Of a stretch of 64,000 nucleotides of DNA, positions 9,007-17,382 are shown one piece after another. The stretch's first letter is position 1; every line of letters starts with the position of its first letter. Below the pieces are notes generated by a model that saw only the letters and a list, made by a program, of their open reading frames with translations, searched no databases and was not told where the DNA came from. The DNA lies in assembly GCF_947495565.1 (NCBI RefSeq), contig NZ_CANLZM010000003.1, forward strand, positions 1 through 64,000, written 5' to 3'. Source of the DNA: an uncultured Pontibacter sp. Lineage in GTDB: Bacteria; Bacteroidota; Bacteroidia; Cytophagales; Hymenobacteraceae. The position numbers were made by a program, and so were the translations under genes.

Positions 9007-12000
9007 ATGCGTTTTTCCATAAGATTTTTACCACTGTTCGTCCTTTGCCTGCTGGCGGCCTCTGCCTTACAGGCGCAGCCAAACGTAGATGCGTTCGGCA
9101 AGAGCCGGATACAGTATAAGAACTTTGACTGGAAGCTTTACAGCACCCAAAATTTTAACGTATACTTCTACCAGAACGGGCAGGAGCAAGCTGTAAATGC
9201 AGCCGCATACGCAGAGCGGGAACTGAAGCGCATAACCAGCCTGATCGGCTATTATCCTTACTCCAAAATCACACTCATACTTTACAACTCACCCTCTGAC
9301 TTGCTGCAGAGCAACATCGGCCTTGACAACGACCAGTACCAGACCGGCGGCGAAACCCTCTTCATGAAGAGTAAGATTGAAGTGGCCTATGGAGGAGCTC
9401 AGACGGAGTTTAAGCATGACCTGAACTACCAGCTGACTGAGCTGCTGATGAACGACATGATGTATGGCGGCAGCTTAAAAGAAGCCCTGCAAAGCAGCTA
9501 CCTGTTGCGCCTGCCCGAGTGGTTTATTGCCGGCGTGTCGGCATATACGTCAGAAGGCTGGAGCCTGGAGATGGACAGCTTTATGCGGGATATGCTCCTG
9601 AAGCAACAAGGGAACCCACGCCCCGAAAAGGTGTTCGCCAAGAGCCCTAAACTAGCCGGACAAAGCGTTTGGAACTACATTGCAGAGCGCTACGGCTACA
9701 CCGCCATCCAAAATATCCTGAACTTGACCCGCATTACCCGCGACGTAGAGATAGGTATTACCAGCAGTCTGAACATCCCTTACAAACGTTTTCTGCAGGA
9801 TTGGTATAACTACTATATGCAGATAAACACCAGCTCCGAAAGCCCGCTGGTGCAACTGCCCGAAGGAGCGAAACTGTTTAAGAAGAACAAGGAAAGCCAC
9901 TACTACGGCAAACCGGTCCTGAACCAGGACGGCACGCTACTGGCCTACGTGAAAAACGACAACGGTATTTTCAAGGTATTTGTGCAGGATGTGCGGAGTG
10001 GCAAAGACCGTGTAGTATGGCGGGCTGGCTACAAGAACCTGGATCAGCGCGTAGACTTTGACATGCCTGTACTGGCCTGGCGAACAAACTCGCAGTTAGG
10101 TTTAATAGAATCCAGAAGAGGCAAGGTTGTGCTGCGCCAGGTAAATGCCCGCAGCAGCTACTCGTTTATACCTTTCTATGAGAACCTCGTGACGCCCGCA
10201 GCCACGCTAGAGCAGTTTGTGCACATTAACGGAATGGATTATTCTGAAGATGGGCAGTCCATAGTGGTGAGTGCTGTGCGTAACGGACAGACAGATTTGT
10301 TTTTGCTTGGAGCCAACGGACGGCTGCAGCGGCAGCTCACCAACGATATTTTTGATGATATAGACCCTGTCTACCTGCGCAACAACCAAGGGATCGCCTT
10401 CAGCTCTAACCGCTGGGATGATACAACAAGTAACGCATCGCAGCCCACTTTTAACAGCATCGTCAATAACTTCGATATCTTCTTGCTGCAGCAGCAGGGG
10501 GCGGATAACAACATTCGGCAATTAACCAGCTCCATTGCCAGCGAAACAAAGCCACGCCCTACCGCTGATGGCAACTTGGTATACTTAGGCGAGGCAAGCG
10601 GCATCCGGAGTGTGTACCGCTACGACCTTAGCACCGGCACCAGCACGCCTGTTACAAACTTTCTGCAGAATATAGAGCAGTTTGACTATGTGCCAGCTGC
10701 CAATGTGCTGGCGGTGGTAGCCCGCGACGAAGGAAATCGTTTTGTGTACCTGTTGCCGAACTATGAACCTGCCGCCTTAGAGGAGTTGCCACAGACTTCA
10801 CGCCAGATCATACTTGAAACCCGCGCCCGAACCAGCCAGGAAGCCGCCGCCGCTGCCACACGGCGCAGGCTGCTGGAGCAGGAAAAAAGAACGCAGAGCA
10901 GCAACGTACGCGAAGATGGCGAGATAAATATTGAGGATTACGAATTTAATGATGCCCAGCGGCAGGCCCAGCAGCAGAAGCGTAATTCAGCTCCTGTGCG
11001 CAGAGCCAGCAGCGGTAACAGCAGTGTAGACCTGTTAGGCCCGTTGGATTATGACCTGCGCTTTAGTGTGCAGGAAATCATTACCTCTGTGCATGCAGAT
11101 CCTTTGCTGGGCTTTGGTATAGTGGCAGGTGTAGAGATGGCCGACCTTTTCGAGAACCACCGCATACAGGGTACTGCCTTTATGCGCACCGACTTTGAGA
11201 CAAGCAACTTCTTTGCCGAGTACATGAACCTGACCAACCGTGTGGATCTGGGAGTGCAGTTTGAGCGCTCTACACTTAGAGGCAGCCTTTTAAACGCACC
11301 AGGTTCTATAGTGAACTTTAATAAAAACGAGCTTACACCGGTGCTGAAGTATCCGTTTAGCCACAGCACCAGTCTGCACCTGAAGCCAAAATTCGTGAGC
11401 ACGCGCTTTACCTACAAAAACGATTTCTCGATACCAGATACTGTAGAAACTTTCTGGGGAGGCAATGTGGAGTTGGTGTACGACAACAGCGTGATAACCG
11501 GAGTAAACCAGCGCGAAGGCACCCGTTTTAAAGTAGGCCTGCTGTCTCTGAAAGGTTTTGAAAGCTCGCGGGGCAACTTTAATAAATTTTATGCCGATTT
11601 CAGACACTACCTTAAAATACACCGCCAAATTATACTTGCCACCCACGTAAGCTACGGCCGGTTCTTCGGAAACTCAACCAAAAAGTTCCTGATCGGCGGT
11701 ATGAACAACTGGCTGCTGGCTGATGAGGACGAAGAGGCAGAACTGAACGATGTGCAGGTTAACTCTCCTGCAGACCTGTTTTACCTGGAGTACATCACAC
11801 CGCTTAGAGGCTTTAACTTTAACGTGCGCAGCGGCAGTAACCATTTGCTGGCCAACGCCGAGCTGCGCATCCCAATTGTGCAGTACCTGTACAACGGGCC
11901 AATCGGTTCTGGCTTTTTCCGGAACCTGCAGCTAACAGCCTTTGCCGATGCCGGCTCTGCCTATAGCGGCGCAAATCCTTTCTCAGGGAACAACTCCATC

Positions 12001-12216
12001 AATACCCGCATTAGTGGCGGCACTACCGGCCAGCTCAATGTAGATAAGTTTGATATTACTGTCATTAACTATCGTAATCCGTTCCTGGTAGGCTACGGTT
12101 TTGGTGCGCGCACCACATTGTTGGGCGTGTACGGCAAGCTGGATGTAGCCTGGGGAGAGGAAGAAGATAACCGTGTCGGTCCAAAGTTTTACGTAACACT
12201 GGGCTACGACTTCTAA
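9007..12216 (+). CDS. Large outer-membrane protein: peptidase-MA-like, TolB-like propeller, Omp85-like barrel
   Basis: A 1069-residue protein with a signal peptide ending at LQAQ (residue 24). Residues 40-270 resemble the peptidase-MA fold, including LPEWFIAGVSAYTSE. The expected HEXXH appears as HDLNY (about residue 138), so metal catalysis is doubtful. Residues 290-590 contain repeated blades with LLAYVKND, GIAFSSNR and NLVYLGE typical of PD40/TolB-like propellers. A charged, Gln-rich linker spans about 600-685. The last 350 residues look like an Omp85/BamA-type barrel: NAELRIP followed by AFADAGSAYSG, and the chain ends in an aromatic strand GYDF. Databases often call this family TolB-like. 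It is placed in the outer membrane; its function is unknown. Confidence 0.75.
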   Translation: MRFSIRFLPLFVLCLLAASALQAQPNVDAFGKSRIQYKNFDWKLYSTQNFNVYFYQNGQEQAVNAAAYAERELKRITSLIGYYPYSKITLILYNSPSDLLQSNIGLDNDQYQTGGETLFMKSKIEVAYGGAQTEFKHDLNYQLTELLMNDMMYGGSLKEALQSSYLLRLPEWFIAGVSAYTSEGWSLEMDSFMRDMLLKQQGNPRPEKVFAKSPKLAGQSVWNYIAERYGYTAIQNILNLTRITRDVEIGITSSLNIPYKRFLQDWYNYYMQINTSSESPLVQLPEGAKLFKKNKESHYYGKPVLNQDGTLLAYVKNDNGIFKVFVQDVRSGKDRVVWRAGYKNLDQRVDFDMPVLAWRTNSQLGLIESRRGKVVLRQVNARSSYSFIPFYENLVTPAATLEQFVHINGMDYSEDGQSIVVSAVRNGQTDLFLLGANGRLQRQLTNDIFDDIDPVYLRNNQGIAFSSNRWDDTTSNASQPTFNSIVNNFDIFLLQQQGADNNIRQLTSSIASETKPRPTADGNLVYLGEASGIRSVYRYDLSTGTSTPVTNFLQNIEQFDYVPAANVLAVVARDEGNRFVYLLPNYEPAALEELPQTSRQIILETRARTSQEAAAAATRRRLLEQEKRTQSSNVREDGEINIEDYEFNDAQRQAQQQKRNSAPVRRASSGNSSVDLLGPLDYDLRFSVQEIITSVHADPLLGFGIVAGVEMADLFENHRIQGTAFMRTDFETSNFFAEYMNLTNRVDLGVQFERSTLRGSLLNAPGSIVNFNKNELTPVLKYPFSHSTSLHLKPKFVSTRFTYKNDFSIPDTVETFWGGNVELVYDNSVITGVNQREGTRFKVGLLSLKGFESSRGNFNKFYADFRHYLKIHRQIILATHVSYGRFFGNSTKKFLIGGMNNWLLADEDEEAELNDVQVNSPADLFYLEYITPLRGFNFNVRSGSNHLLANAELRIPIVQYLYNGPIGSGFFRNLQLTAFADAGSAYSGANPFSGNNSINTRISGGTTGQLNVDKFDITVINYRNPFLVGYGFGARTTLLGVYGKLDVAWGEEEDNRVGPKFYVTLGYDF

Positions 12217-12231
12217 AAACAACCACACCGC

Positions 12232-13383
12232 ATGAACCGCAAAGCCAAACGCTTTGGTCTGGGCACTTTGCTGTTGCTGGGCCTACTGGCAGCCTGGATA
12301 CACATGGCCGACAAGAATTATGTGTACAAGGCCATTGTGTACAATTTTGCCGATATCGATGACCATACTATTTTCGAGCAGCGCGAGATAGACGCACCGG
12401 TTACAGCTCAGCCTTGGCCGCTGGCGCAGAAGTATAACCGGGTGCAGATGCCGCAGGAAATGGAACAACTGCATCAGCAACTGGAATCAGTAGCTTTTCT
12501 GGTAGTAAAAGACGACTCTATACTTTACGAGCAGTACTGGGATGGTTATTCGGATGAATCGCTGAGTAATTCTTTTTCCATGGCCAAGAGCATTGTAAGT
12601 ATGCTGATAGGTGTGGCTATAAAAGAAGGCAAGATTGAAAGTGTAGAGCAGCCGGTAGGAGATTTTCTTCCTGATTTCAAAAAGGGCGATAAGGCAAAAA
12701 TCAAGCTAAAGCACCTGCTCTGGATGAGCTCTGGCCTGAACTGGGACGAATCTTACAGCAACCCGCTCTCCATGACAACCGAAGCTTATTATGGCTCTGA
12801 CTTAAGAAAAATTATTAAAAGGCTGGATGCTGTAAAGGAGCCGGGGAAGCAGTGGACCTACAAAAGCGGAGATACGCAAGTGCTGGCCTTTGTGCTGCAA
12901 GAGGCGACAGGCCAAAGCCTGAGCAAGTATGCCGAGGAAAAACTCTGGAAGCCGATGGGAGCCGCTCAGGATGCAGAATGGAGCCTGGACCAACCCGATG
13001 GCATGGAAAAAGCTTACTGCTGCTTCTTCTCCAATGCCCGCGATTTTGCCCGGTTAGGAAAGCTATACTTGCACAACGGCATCTGGAACGGCGATACTCT
13101 GGTGCCGCCTGCTTATGTGCAAGCGTCTCTCACACCCAATGGTTTAACCAAAGCCTCTGATGGCGAGCAAGTGGACTTCTACGGATACCAATGGTGGCTG
13201 ATGCCAAAGTATAAAGGGCAGGAGATTTTTTACGCTCGAGGTATACTTGGGCAGTACATTATTGTAATACCAGAAAAGAACATCGTAATTGTGCGGCTCG
13301 GCAAGCAACGCGGCGAGCGTATTGGGGAGCACCCAAGCGAGGTGATGGCTATGATTGATGCCGTTAACAAAATGGTGAAATAG
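12232..13383 (+). CDS. Serine hydrolase, class C beta-lactamase family
   Basis: A 383-residue protein with one N-terminal membrane anchor or signal segment (residues 8-23). The catalytic SxxK is S116-M-A-K119, and a YKS motif (TYKSGDTQ) stands in for YxN. The family (COG1680) covers D-alanine peptidases, esterases and amide hydrolases; the name does not imply drug resistance. The periplasmic domain is complete, with the usual WYQWWLMP region near residue 320. It follows the outer-membrane protein gene by 15 bases and is last in that plus-strand run, before a strong terminator. Confidence 0.85.
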   Translation: MNRKAKRFGLGTLLLLGLLAAWIHMADKNYVYKAIVYNFADIDDHTIFEQREIDAPVTAQPWPLAQKYNRVQMPQEMEQLHQQLESVAFLVVKDDSILYEQYWDGYSDESLSNSFSMAKSIVSMLIGVAIKEGKIESVEQPVGDFLPDFKKGDKAKIKLKHLLWMSSGLNWDESYSNPLSMTTEAYYGSDLRKIIKRLDAVKEPGKQWTYKSGDTQVLAFVLQEATGQSLSKYAEEKLWKPMGAAQDAEWSLDQPDGMEKAYCCFFSNARDFARLGKLYLHNGIWNGDTLVPPAYVQASLTPNGLTKASDGEQVDFYGYQWWLMPKYKGQEIFYARGILGQYIIVIPEKNIVIVRLGKQRGERIGEHPSEVMAMIDAVNKMVK

Positions 13384-13418
13384 CAGGGTATTTCAAATGA
13401 AAAGCATTTCATACTTAC

Positions 13419-13478
13419 AAGTATAAAAGTTAAACCCCGCTGCCGTTCATGGTTAGAACAGCAGCGGGGTTTATACTT
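13419..13478. terminator. Bidirectional terminator extended by inverted AAGTATA/TATACTT copies
   Basis: The core stem is 13432-13443 against 13461-13472 (CCCCGCTGC/GCAGCGGGG) between the convergent serine hydrolase and sulP genes. One AAGTATAAA copy at 13419-13427 and one TTTATACTT copy at 13470-13478 flank it as an inverted pair. Confidence 0.8.
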
Positions 13479-13494
13479 TGCGCCGGAGTATACT

Positions 13495-15036
13495 TTACGA
13501 CAGCTTATCGGTTACGACAGCATAATGCGGGTCTTCCAGAATATTTACATCTATCACCTGCTCTGCGTTTTTAAGCAGTATCCTGCAGTCTTCGCTTAAG
13601 TGCTTTAGGTGGAGTTTTTTGCCCGCGTTTTGGTAGCGCTCTGTTAACTTGTTCAGCGCATCAATCCCCGACATATCAGCCACCCGGCTTTCCCGGAAAT
13701 CGACAACAACCTCTTCAGGATCATTCAGAACATCAAATTTTTCGGAGAAAGCCGTAACGGAGCCGAAAAAGAGAGGGCCGAAAATCTCATAGTGTTTCAC
13801 CCCTTTTTCGTCCAGGTGCTTTCTGGCTCTGATGCGTTTGGCACTTTCCCAGGCAAATACCAAAGCAGAAATAATGACTCCTATCAGTACCGCCAAAGCA
13901 AGGTTGTGCAGCCAGATAGTAATAGCGGCTACCAATATGCCTACAAATACATCTTGCTTCGGCATTTTGTTGATGATCCTGAAACTGATCCACTCAAACG
14001 TTCCGATAGCAACCATAATCATAACGCCTACCAGCGCCGCCATTGGCACCATTTCGATGATTGGTGCGCCGATAAGTATGATAATCAGTATGGTAAAAGC
14101 TGCCACTATACCGGCCAAACGGGCGCGGGCTCCGGCAGAAAGGTTTACCAGTGTTTGTGCAATCATCGCACAGCCTCCCATGCCAAAAAAGAATCCGTTT
14201 AGAAGGTTGGCGCTGCCTTGTGCTACGCACTCCCTGTTGCCCTGCCCTCTGGTGGCGGTAATCTCATCCACTAAATTAAGTGTAAGCAAACTTTCTGTCA
14301 GGCCTACACCAGCCATAATCAGCGCGTACGGGAAAATAACCTGCAGCATGTTCAGGGTAAGCGGTACTTCCGGTATGTGGAAAGGAGGAAGGCCACCGCT
14401 TACTGCGGCAATGTCTGCAACGGTTTTAGTATTGATGCCAAAGCCAAGCACGAGCAGGAAAACCACGATAATAGCTACCAGCGAAGGCGGCACGGCTTTG
14501 GTTAACTTAGGCAGCAGCACAATAATGGCGATGGTTAAAGCTACCAGGCCAACCATAATATATAAAGGGCTGCCGGCAAGCCAGGATACGCTGCCGTCTG
14601 TCACGGTTTTAAACTGCTCGATCTGCGACATGAAGATGATAACAGCCAAACCGTTCACAAAGCCATACATTACCGGCTGCGGCACCAAACGTATGAACTT
14701 GCCAAGCTTGAATATGCCCACCAGAATCTGCAGAATACCTGCCAGTGCCACAGCAGCAAACACATACTCCAGCCCATGAGACTGCATCAGGGCGATAAGT
14801 ACAACGGCGGTAGCACCTGCTCCGCCTGATACCATGCCTGGCCTGCCGCCAAACACAGCAGTAACCAAACCCATAATAAAAGCAGCATACAGCCCCACCA
14901 GAGGAGGGAAACCGGCAAGAATGGCAAATGAGAGCGACTCCGGAACCATTGTCATGGCCACGGTGAGGCCAGCCAGCACTTCAACTTTATAATCGACCTT
15001 TTGGCTGAAGTCGAAAAGTCTTAGATATTGTTTCAT
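13495..15036 (-). CDS. SulP family anion permease with STAS domain
   Basis: A 513-residue membrane protein. It opens with a short cytoplasmic stretch and then the SulP signature region, MTMVPESLSFAILAG and GLYAAFIMGLV. About 10-12 hydrophobic segments follow to residue 395. A STAS domain (VVVDFRESRVADMSGIDAL, about 440-460) completes the protein. SulP members move sulfate, bicarbonate or other anions, with proton or sodium coupling; which one cannot be read here. No carbonic anhydrase gene is adjacent, so bicarbonate transport has no support from context. The gene is transcribed alone, with a 556-base gap upstream. Confidence 0.92.
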   Translation of the reverse strand: MKQYLRLFDFSQKVDYKVEVLAGLTVAMTMVPESLSFAILAGFPPLVGLYAAFIMGLVTAVFGGRPGMVSGGAGATAVVLIALMQSHGLEYVFAAVALAGILQILVGIFKLGKFIRLVPQPVMYGFVNGLAVIIFMSQIEQFKTVTDGSVSWLAGSPLYIMVGLVALTIAIIVLLPKLTKAVPPSLVAIIVVFLLVLGFGINTKTVADIAAVSGGLPPFHIPEVPLTLNMLQVIFPYALIMAGVGLTESLLTLNLVDEITATRGQGNRECVAQGSANLLNGFFFGMGGCAMIAQTLVNLSAGARARLAGIVAAFTILIIILIGAPIIEMVPMAALVGVMIMVAIGTFEWISFRIINKMPKQDVFVGILVAAITIWLHNLALAVLIGVIISALVFAWESAKRIRARKHLDEKGVKHYEIFGPLFFGSVTAFSEKFDVLNDPEEVVVDFRESRVADMSGIDALNKLTERYQNAGKKLHLKHLSEDCRILLKNAEQVIDVNILEDPHYAVVTDKLS

Positions 15037-15518
15037 TTTAAAAGAAGATAAATTTTAGATAAAGCAGACACAACACTTTCATGAAAATGCATTTCTCAGC
15101 ATCAATATCCTCTCGCCCGGCTGCACCATTGACCTATGGCTGTAGCTTTGGCGGGTATAACACTTCGCCCGCTTCTGCATACATAAGCAGCGGCAGCAGA
15201 AAGGTTATATGTGTCTGCAACAAAGCGAGCGCCTGCTGTAAAAGTGGCTTTCGCTTTTGACTTAAAGTATACTAATAAGCATTGGTTCTAGCTGCGGGGC
15301 AGAAAGTATAAGTATAAACCTGCAGGGCAGGAGGCTACAATGTGGCTCAAGCCGATAGTAACTTGCCCGTTATCGGCTTCAGGGTGGAGTAAGTGACAGA
15401 AATGGTGTAGCTTTTCTCATTGCGGGTGCAAAGGTAAAGTTTTTATTTTAAAAAGAACAGCTGGCCACACTCCTGTAGCCTCTGCCGGTTTTATAAGCGG
15501 CTAGAGACGCAAAAAAAC
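15037..15518. other. Gene-free interval upstream of sulP
   Basis: No convincing coding frame. It holds three AAGTATA copies (two adjacent in 15301-15320) and one 9-bp inverted repeat, AAGCCGATA/TATCGGCTT, at 15349-15357 and 15371-15379 with no T-tract, which may be a leader or operator hairpin for sulP. A -7 box could not be recognised. Confidence 0.5.
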
Positions 15519-15557
15519 AAAGCCGGATAACGGCAGCTGTGGCCATTACCCGGCTTT
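15519..15557 (-). terminator. Terminator of purQ
   Basis: AAAGCCGG (15519-15526) pairs with CCGGCTTT (15550-15557), and the inner arms are partly complementary. On the minus strand the hairpin is followed by GTTTTTTT. It lies 36 bases after the purQ stop. Confidence 0.75.
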
Positions 15558-15593
15558 ATATCTTATTCCGGAACGCGGTCTAAATATACTTTT

Positions 15594-16286
15594 CTAAGCG
15601 TTTACTAAGTTCAGGATAGACTCGAAAATGGCGCGGCCATCGGTATTGCCAAGTTCCGGGTCTACTGCCCGCTCTGGGTGCGGCATCATCCCGAATACGT
15701 TCTTCTGCTCGTTGCTTACGCCGGCAATGTTTAGCAAACTGCCGTTAATGTTATAGATATCGTGCGTGTCGGCAATGTTGCTGCTGTACTTAAACATAAT
15801 CTGATCATTGTCTTCCAGCTTGCGCAGCGTTTCCTTATCAGCGTGGTAGCGGCCCTCGCCGTGAGCAACTGGTATTTTGTAGGCCTTGTCCGGGTCCAGG
15901 TGGCGCGTTGGCAGCAGGCTGGTAGAAACAGGCTTAATGTATACGTTGTCGCAGATAAACTTCTGGTTGGCGTTGCGTAGCAGAGCGCCGGGCAGTAAAC
16001 CTGCCTCCGTCAGTATCTGAAAACCGTTGCAGATGCCCATTACATAGCCGCCTTTGTTGGCGTGCTGCACCACTTCCTGCATAATAGGAGAGAAGCGCGC
16101 AATGGCACCGGAGCGCAGGTAGTCGCCGTAAGAGAAGCCACCTGGCAGCAAAACAAAATCAACTCCTTGCAAATCGTGGTCTTTATGCCACAGCTTTACG
16201 CATTCTTGCCCCATGCCAAGGCTTATGGCATCAACAAGGTCTTGGTCGCAGTTGGACCCCGGGAAAACGACTACACCAAATTTCAT
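15594..16286 (-). CDS. purQ: Phosphoribosylformylglycinamidine synthase glutaminase subunit PurQ
   Basis: A 230-residue class I glutamine amidotransferase. The nucleophile is C86 in MGICNGFQ, and the His-Glu pair lies in MMPHPERAVD near residue 203. It begins with the PurQ-specific FGVVVFPGSNCDQD. It releases ammonia from glutamine for PurL, with PurS (6.2 kb) as the bridge. The gene stands alone, bounded by its own terminator. A TAACTTTG box ends only five bases before the ATG, so the transcript may have almost no leader. Confidence 0.94.
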   Translation of the reverse strand: MKFGVVVFPGSNCDQDLVDAISLGMGQECVKLWHKDHDLQGVDFVLLPGGFSYGDYLRSGAIARFSPIMQEVVQHANKGGYVMGICNGFQILTEAGLLPGALLRNANQKFICDNVYIKPVSTSLLPTRHLDPDKAYKIPVAHGEGRYHADKETLRKLEDNDQIMFKYSSNIADTHDIYNINGSLLNIAGVSNEQKNVFGMMPHPERAVDPELGNTDGRAIFESILNLVNA

Positions 16287-16290
16287 GGTT

Positions 16291-16298
16291 CAAAGTTA
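16291..16298 (-). promoter_or_regulatory. TAnnTTTG -7 box abutting the purQ start codon
   Basis: Reads TAACTTTG on the minus strand and ends five bases before the ATG at 16286-16284. Transcription would start at or next to the start codon, suggesting a leaderless or near-leaderless mRNA. The -33 region is weak. Confidence 0.45.
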
Positions 16299-16417
16299 AG
16301 TAATTTATACTTGGGCTGCACACATTATCAGCGGCTTTTAAGAGCTTTAGCGGCGCTTGCTGCGCAAATTTGAATAATTATACCTAATTTGCCAAGGTAT
16401 CATTTAGTAAAGAGCTT

Positions 16418-17299
16418 ATGTTGCAGTCTATGACAGGCTTTGGCAGTGCCCGCCTCGATGCCGACCAGTATAGTATCTCCGTAGAAATCCGATCGCTTAA
16501 CTCCAAGAGCATGGACCTGAGCGTGCGCACCCCAAAAGTACTTTCTGATAAAGAGTACGAGATCCGGAACATGGTGCAAAAGGTACTGGTGCGCGGTAAA
16601 GTGAGCGTTAACGTGGAGTTCTCAAAGAACAAAACGCAGAAGGCGCGCAATACTGTGAACAAAGACCTCTTAAAGGCATACTACACGGACCTGAGCGAGG
16701 TGGCCGAACAACTGGGAGCCGACAAAGGAGAACTGTTCAGGCTGGCGCTGCACATGCCAGAGGTGTTGCAGCAGGAGGAGCAGGACGGAGAAACCGCTGA
16801 GGCAGAATGGAACCTGGTGCAGCCGCTTATGCAGGAGGCGCTACAAAGTATAAATACCTTCAGGGCCGATGAGGGCAAGGCGCTTACAGCCGAAATTATG
16901 TCGTACATAGACCGTATCCGTATCCTACTGGCCGAGATAGAAAAGCACGACCCGGTTCGGATGGAGCATATCCGTACGCGCATCCGTGGCCATTTGGCTG
17001 AAATATCAACTTCTGAGCACTTCGATAAAAACAGATTTGAGCAGGAGATGATCTACTATATGGAGAAGCTTGATATTGCGGAGGAAAAAGTACGCTTGGT
17101 AAACCACCTGCACTATTTTACAGAGACTGTGTACCTGCCTGAGCCAACAGGCAAAAAGCTCGGCTTCATATCGCAGGAGATTGGCCGCGAGATCAACACC
17201 ATCGGCTCAAAAGCCAACGATGCCACCATACAGCACCATGTGGTAGAGATGAAAGAGGAACTGGAGAAGATTAAAGAGCAGATCAATAATATTCTGTAA
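16418..17299 (+). CDS. yicC: YicC/YloC family endoribonuclease
   Basis: A 293-residue protein that starts with the family hallmark MLQSMTGFG and ends with the conserved C-terminal block, including EIGREINTIGSKAND and a final KEELEKIKEQINNIL helix. YicC-type proteins are conserved RNA endonucleases implicated in small-RNA turnover in other bacteria. The two Pfam parts (YicC_N and DUF1732) are both intact and length is normal. In many genomes the gene precedes gmk; here a strong terminator follows instead. Confidence 0.92.
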   Translation: MLQSMTGFGSARLDADQYSISVEIRSLNSKSMDLSVRTPKVLSDKEYEIRNMVQKVLVRGKVSVNVEFSKNKTQKARNTVNKDLLKAYYTDLSEVAEQLGADKGELFRLALHMPEVLQQEEQDGETAEAEWNLVQPLMQEALQSINTFRADEGKALTAEIMSYIDRIRILLAEIEKHDPVRMEHIRTRIRGHLAEISTSEHFDKNRFEQEMIYYMEKLDIAEEKVRLVNHLHYFTETVYLPEPTGKKLGFISQEIGREINTIGSKANDATIQHHVVEMKEELEKIKEQINNIL

Positions 17300-17318
17300 A
17301 TTTAAAGTATAGCACCAC

Positions 17319-17366
17319 AAAACGGCGGGCCCGCTGCAAAACTATTTGCAGCGGGCCCGCCGTTTT
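17319..17366. terminator. Bidirectional terminator, 22-bp perfect stem
   Basis: The arms 17319-17340 and 17345-17366 are perfect complements with a 4-base loop, very GC-rich in the middle and closed by AAAA/TTTT. It ends both yicC and the convergent curlin-repeat gene. Confidence 0.9.
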
Positions 17367-17382
17367 TTAGAAAGCAAACGTG

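Noticed and set aside
12232-13383. Antibiotic-resistance beta-lactamase
   Set aside because: The family (SxxK hydrolases) is broad, and nothing in the sequence or context points to drug hydrolysis.
13832-14779. A 315-codon plus-strand frame opposite sulP
   Set aside because: The SulP protein on the minus strand is unmistakable, and the antisense frame has no recognisable domain.
15349-15379. Terminator-like hairpin upstream of sulP
   Set aside because: The stem is good but neither strand has a T-tract; kept only as a possible leader or operator in the gap entry.
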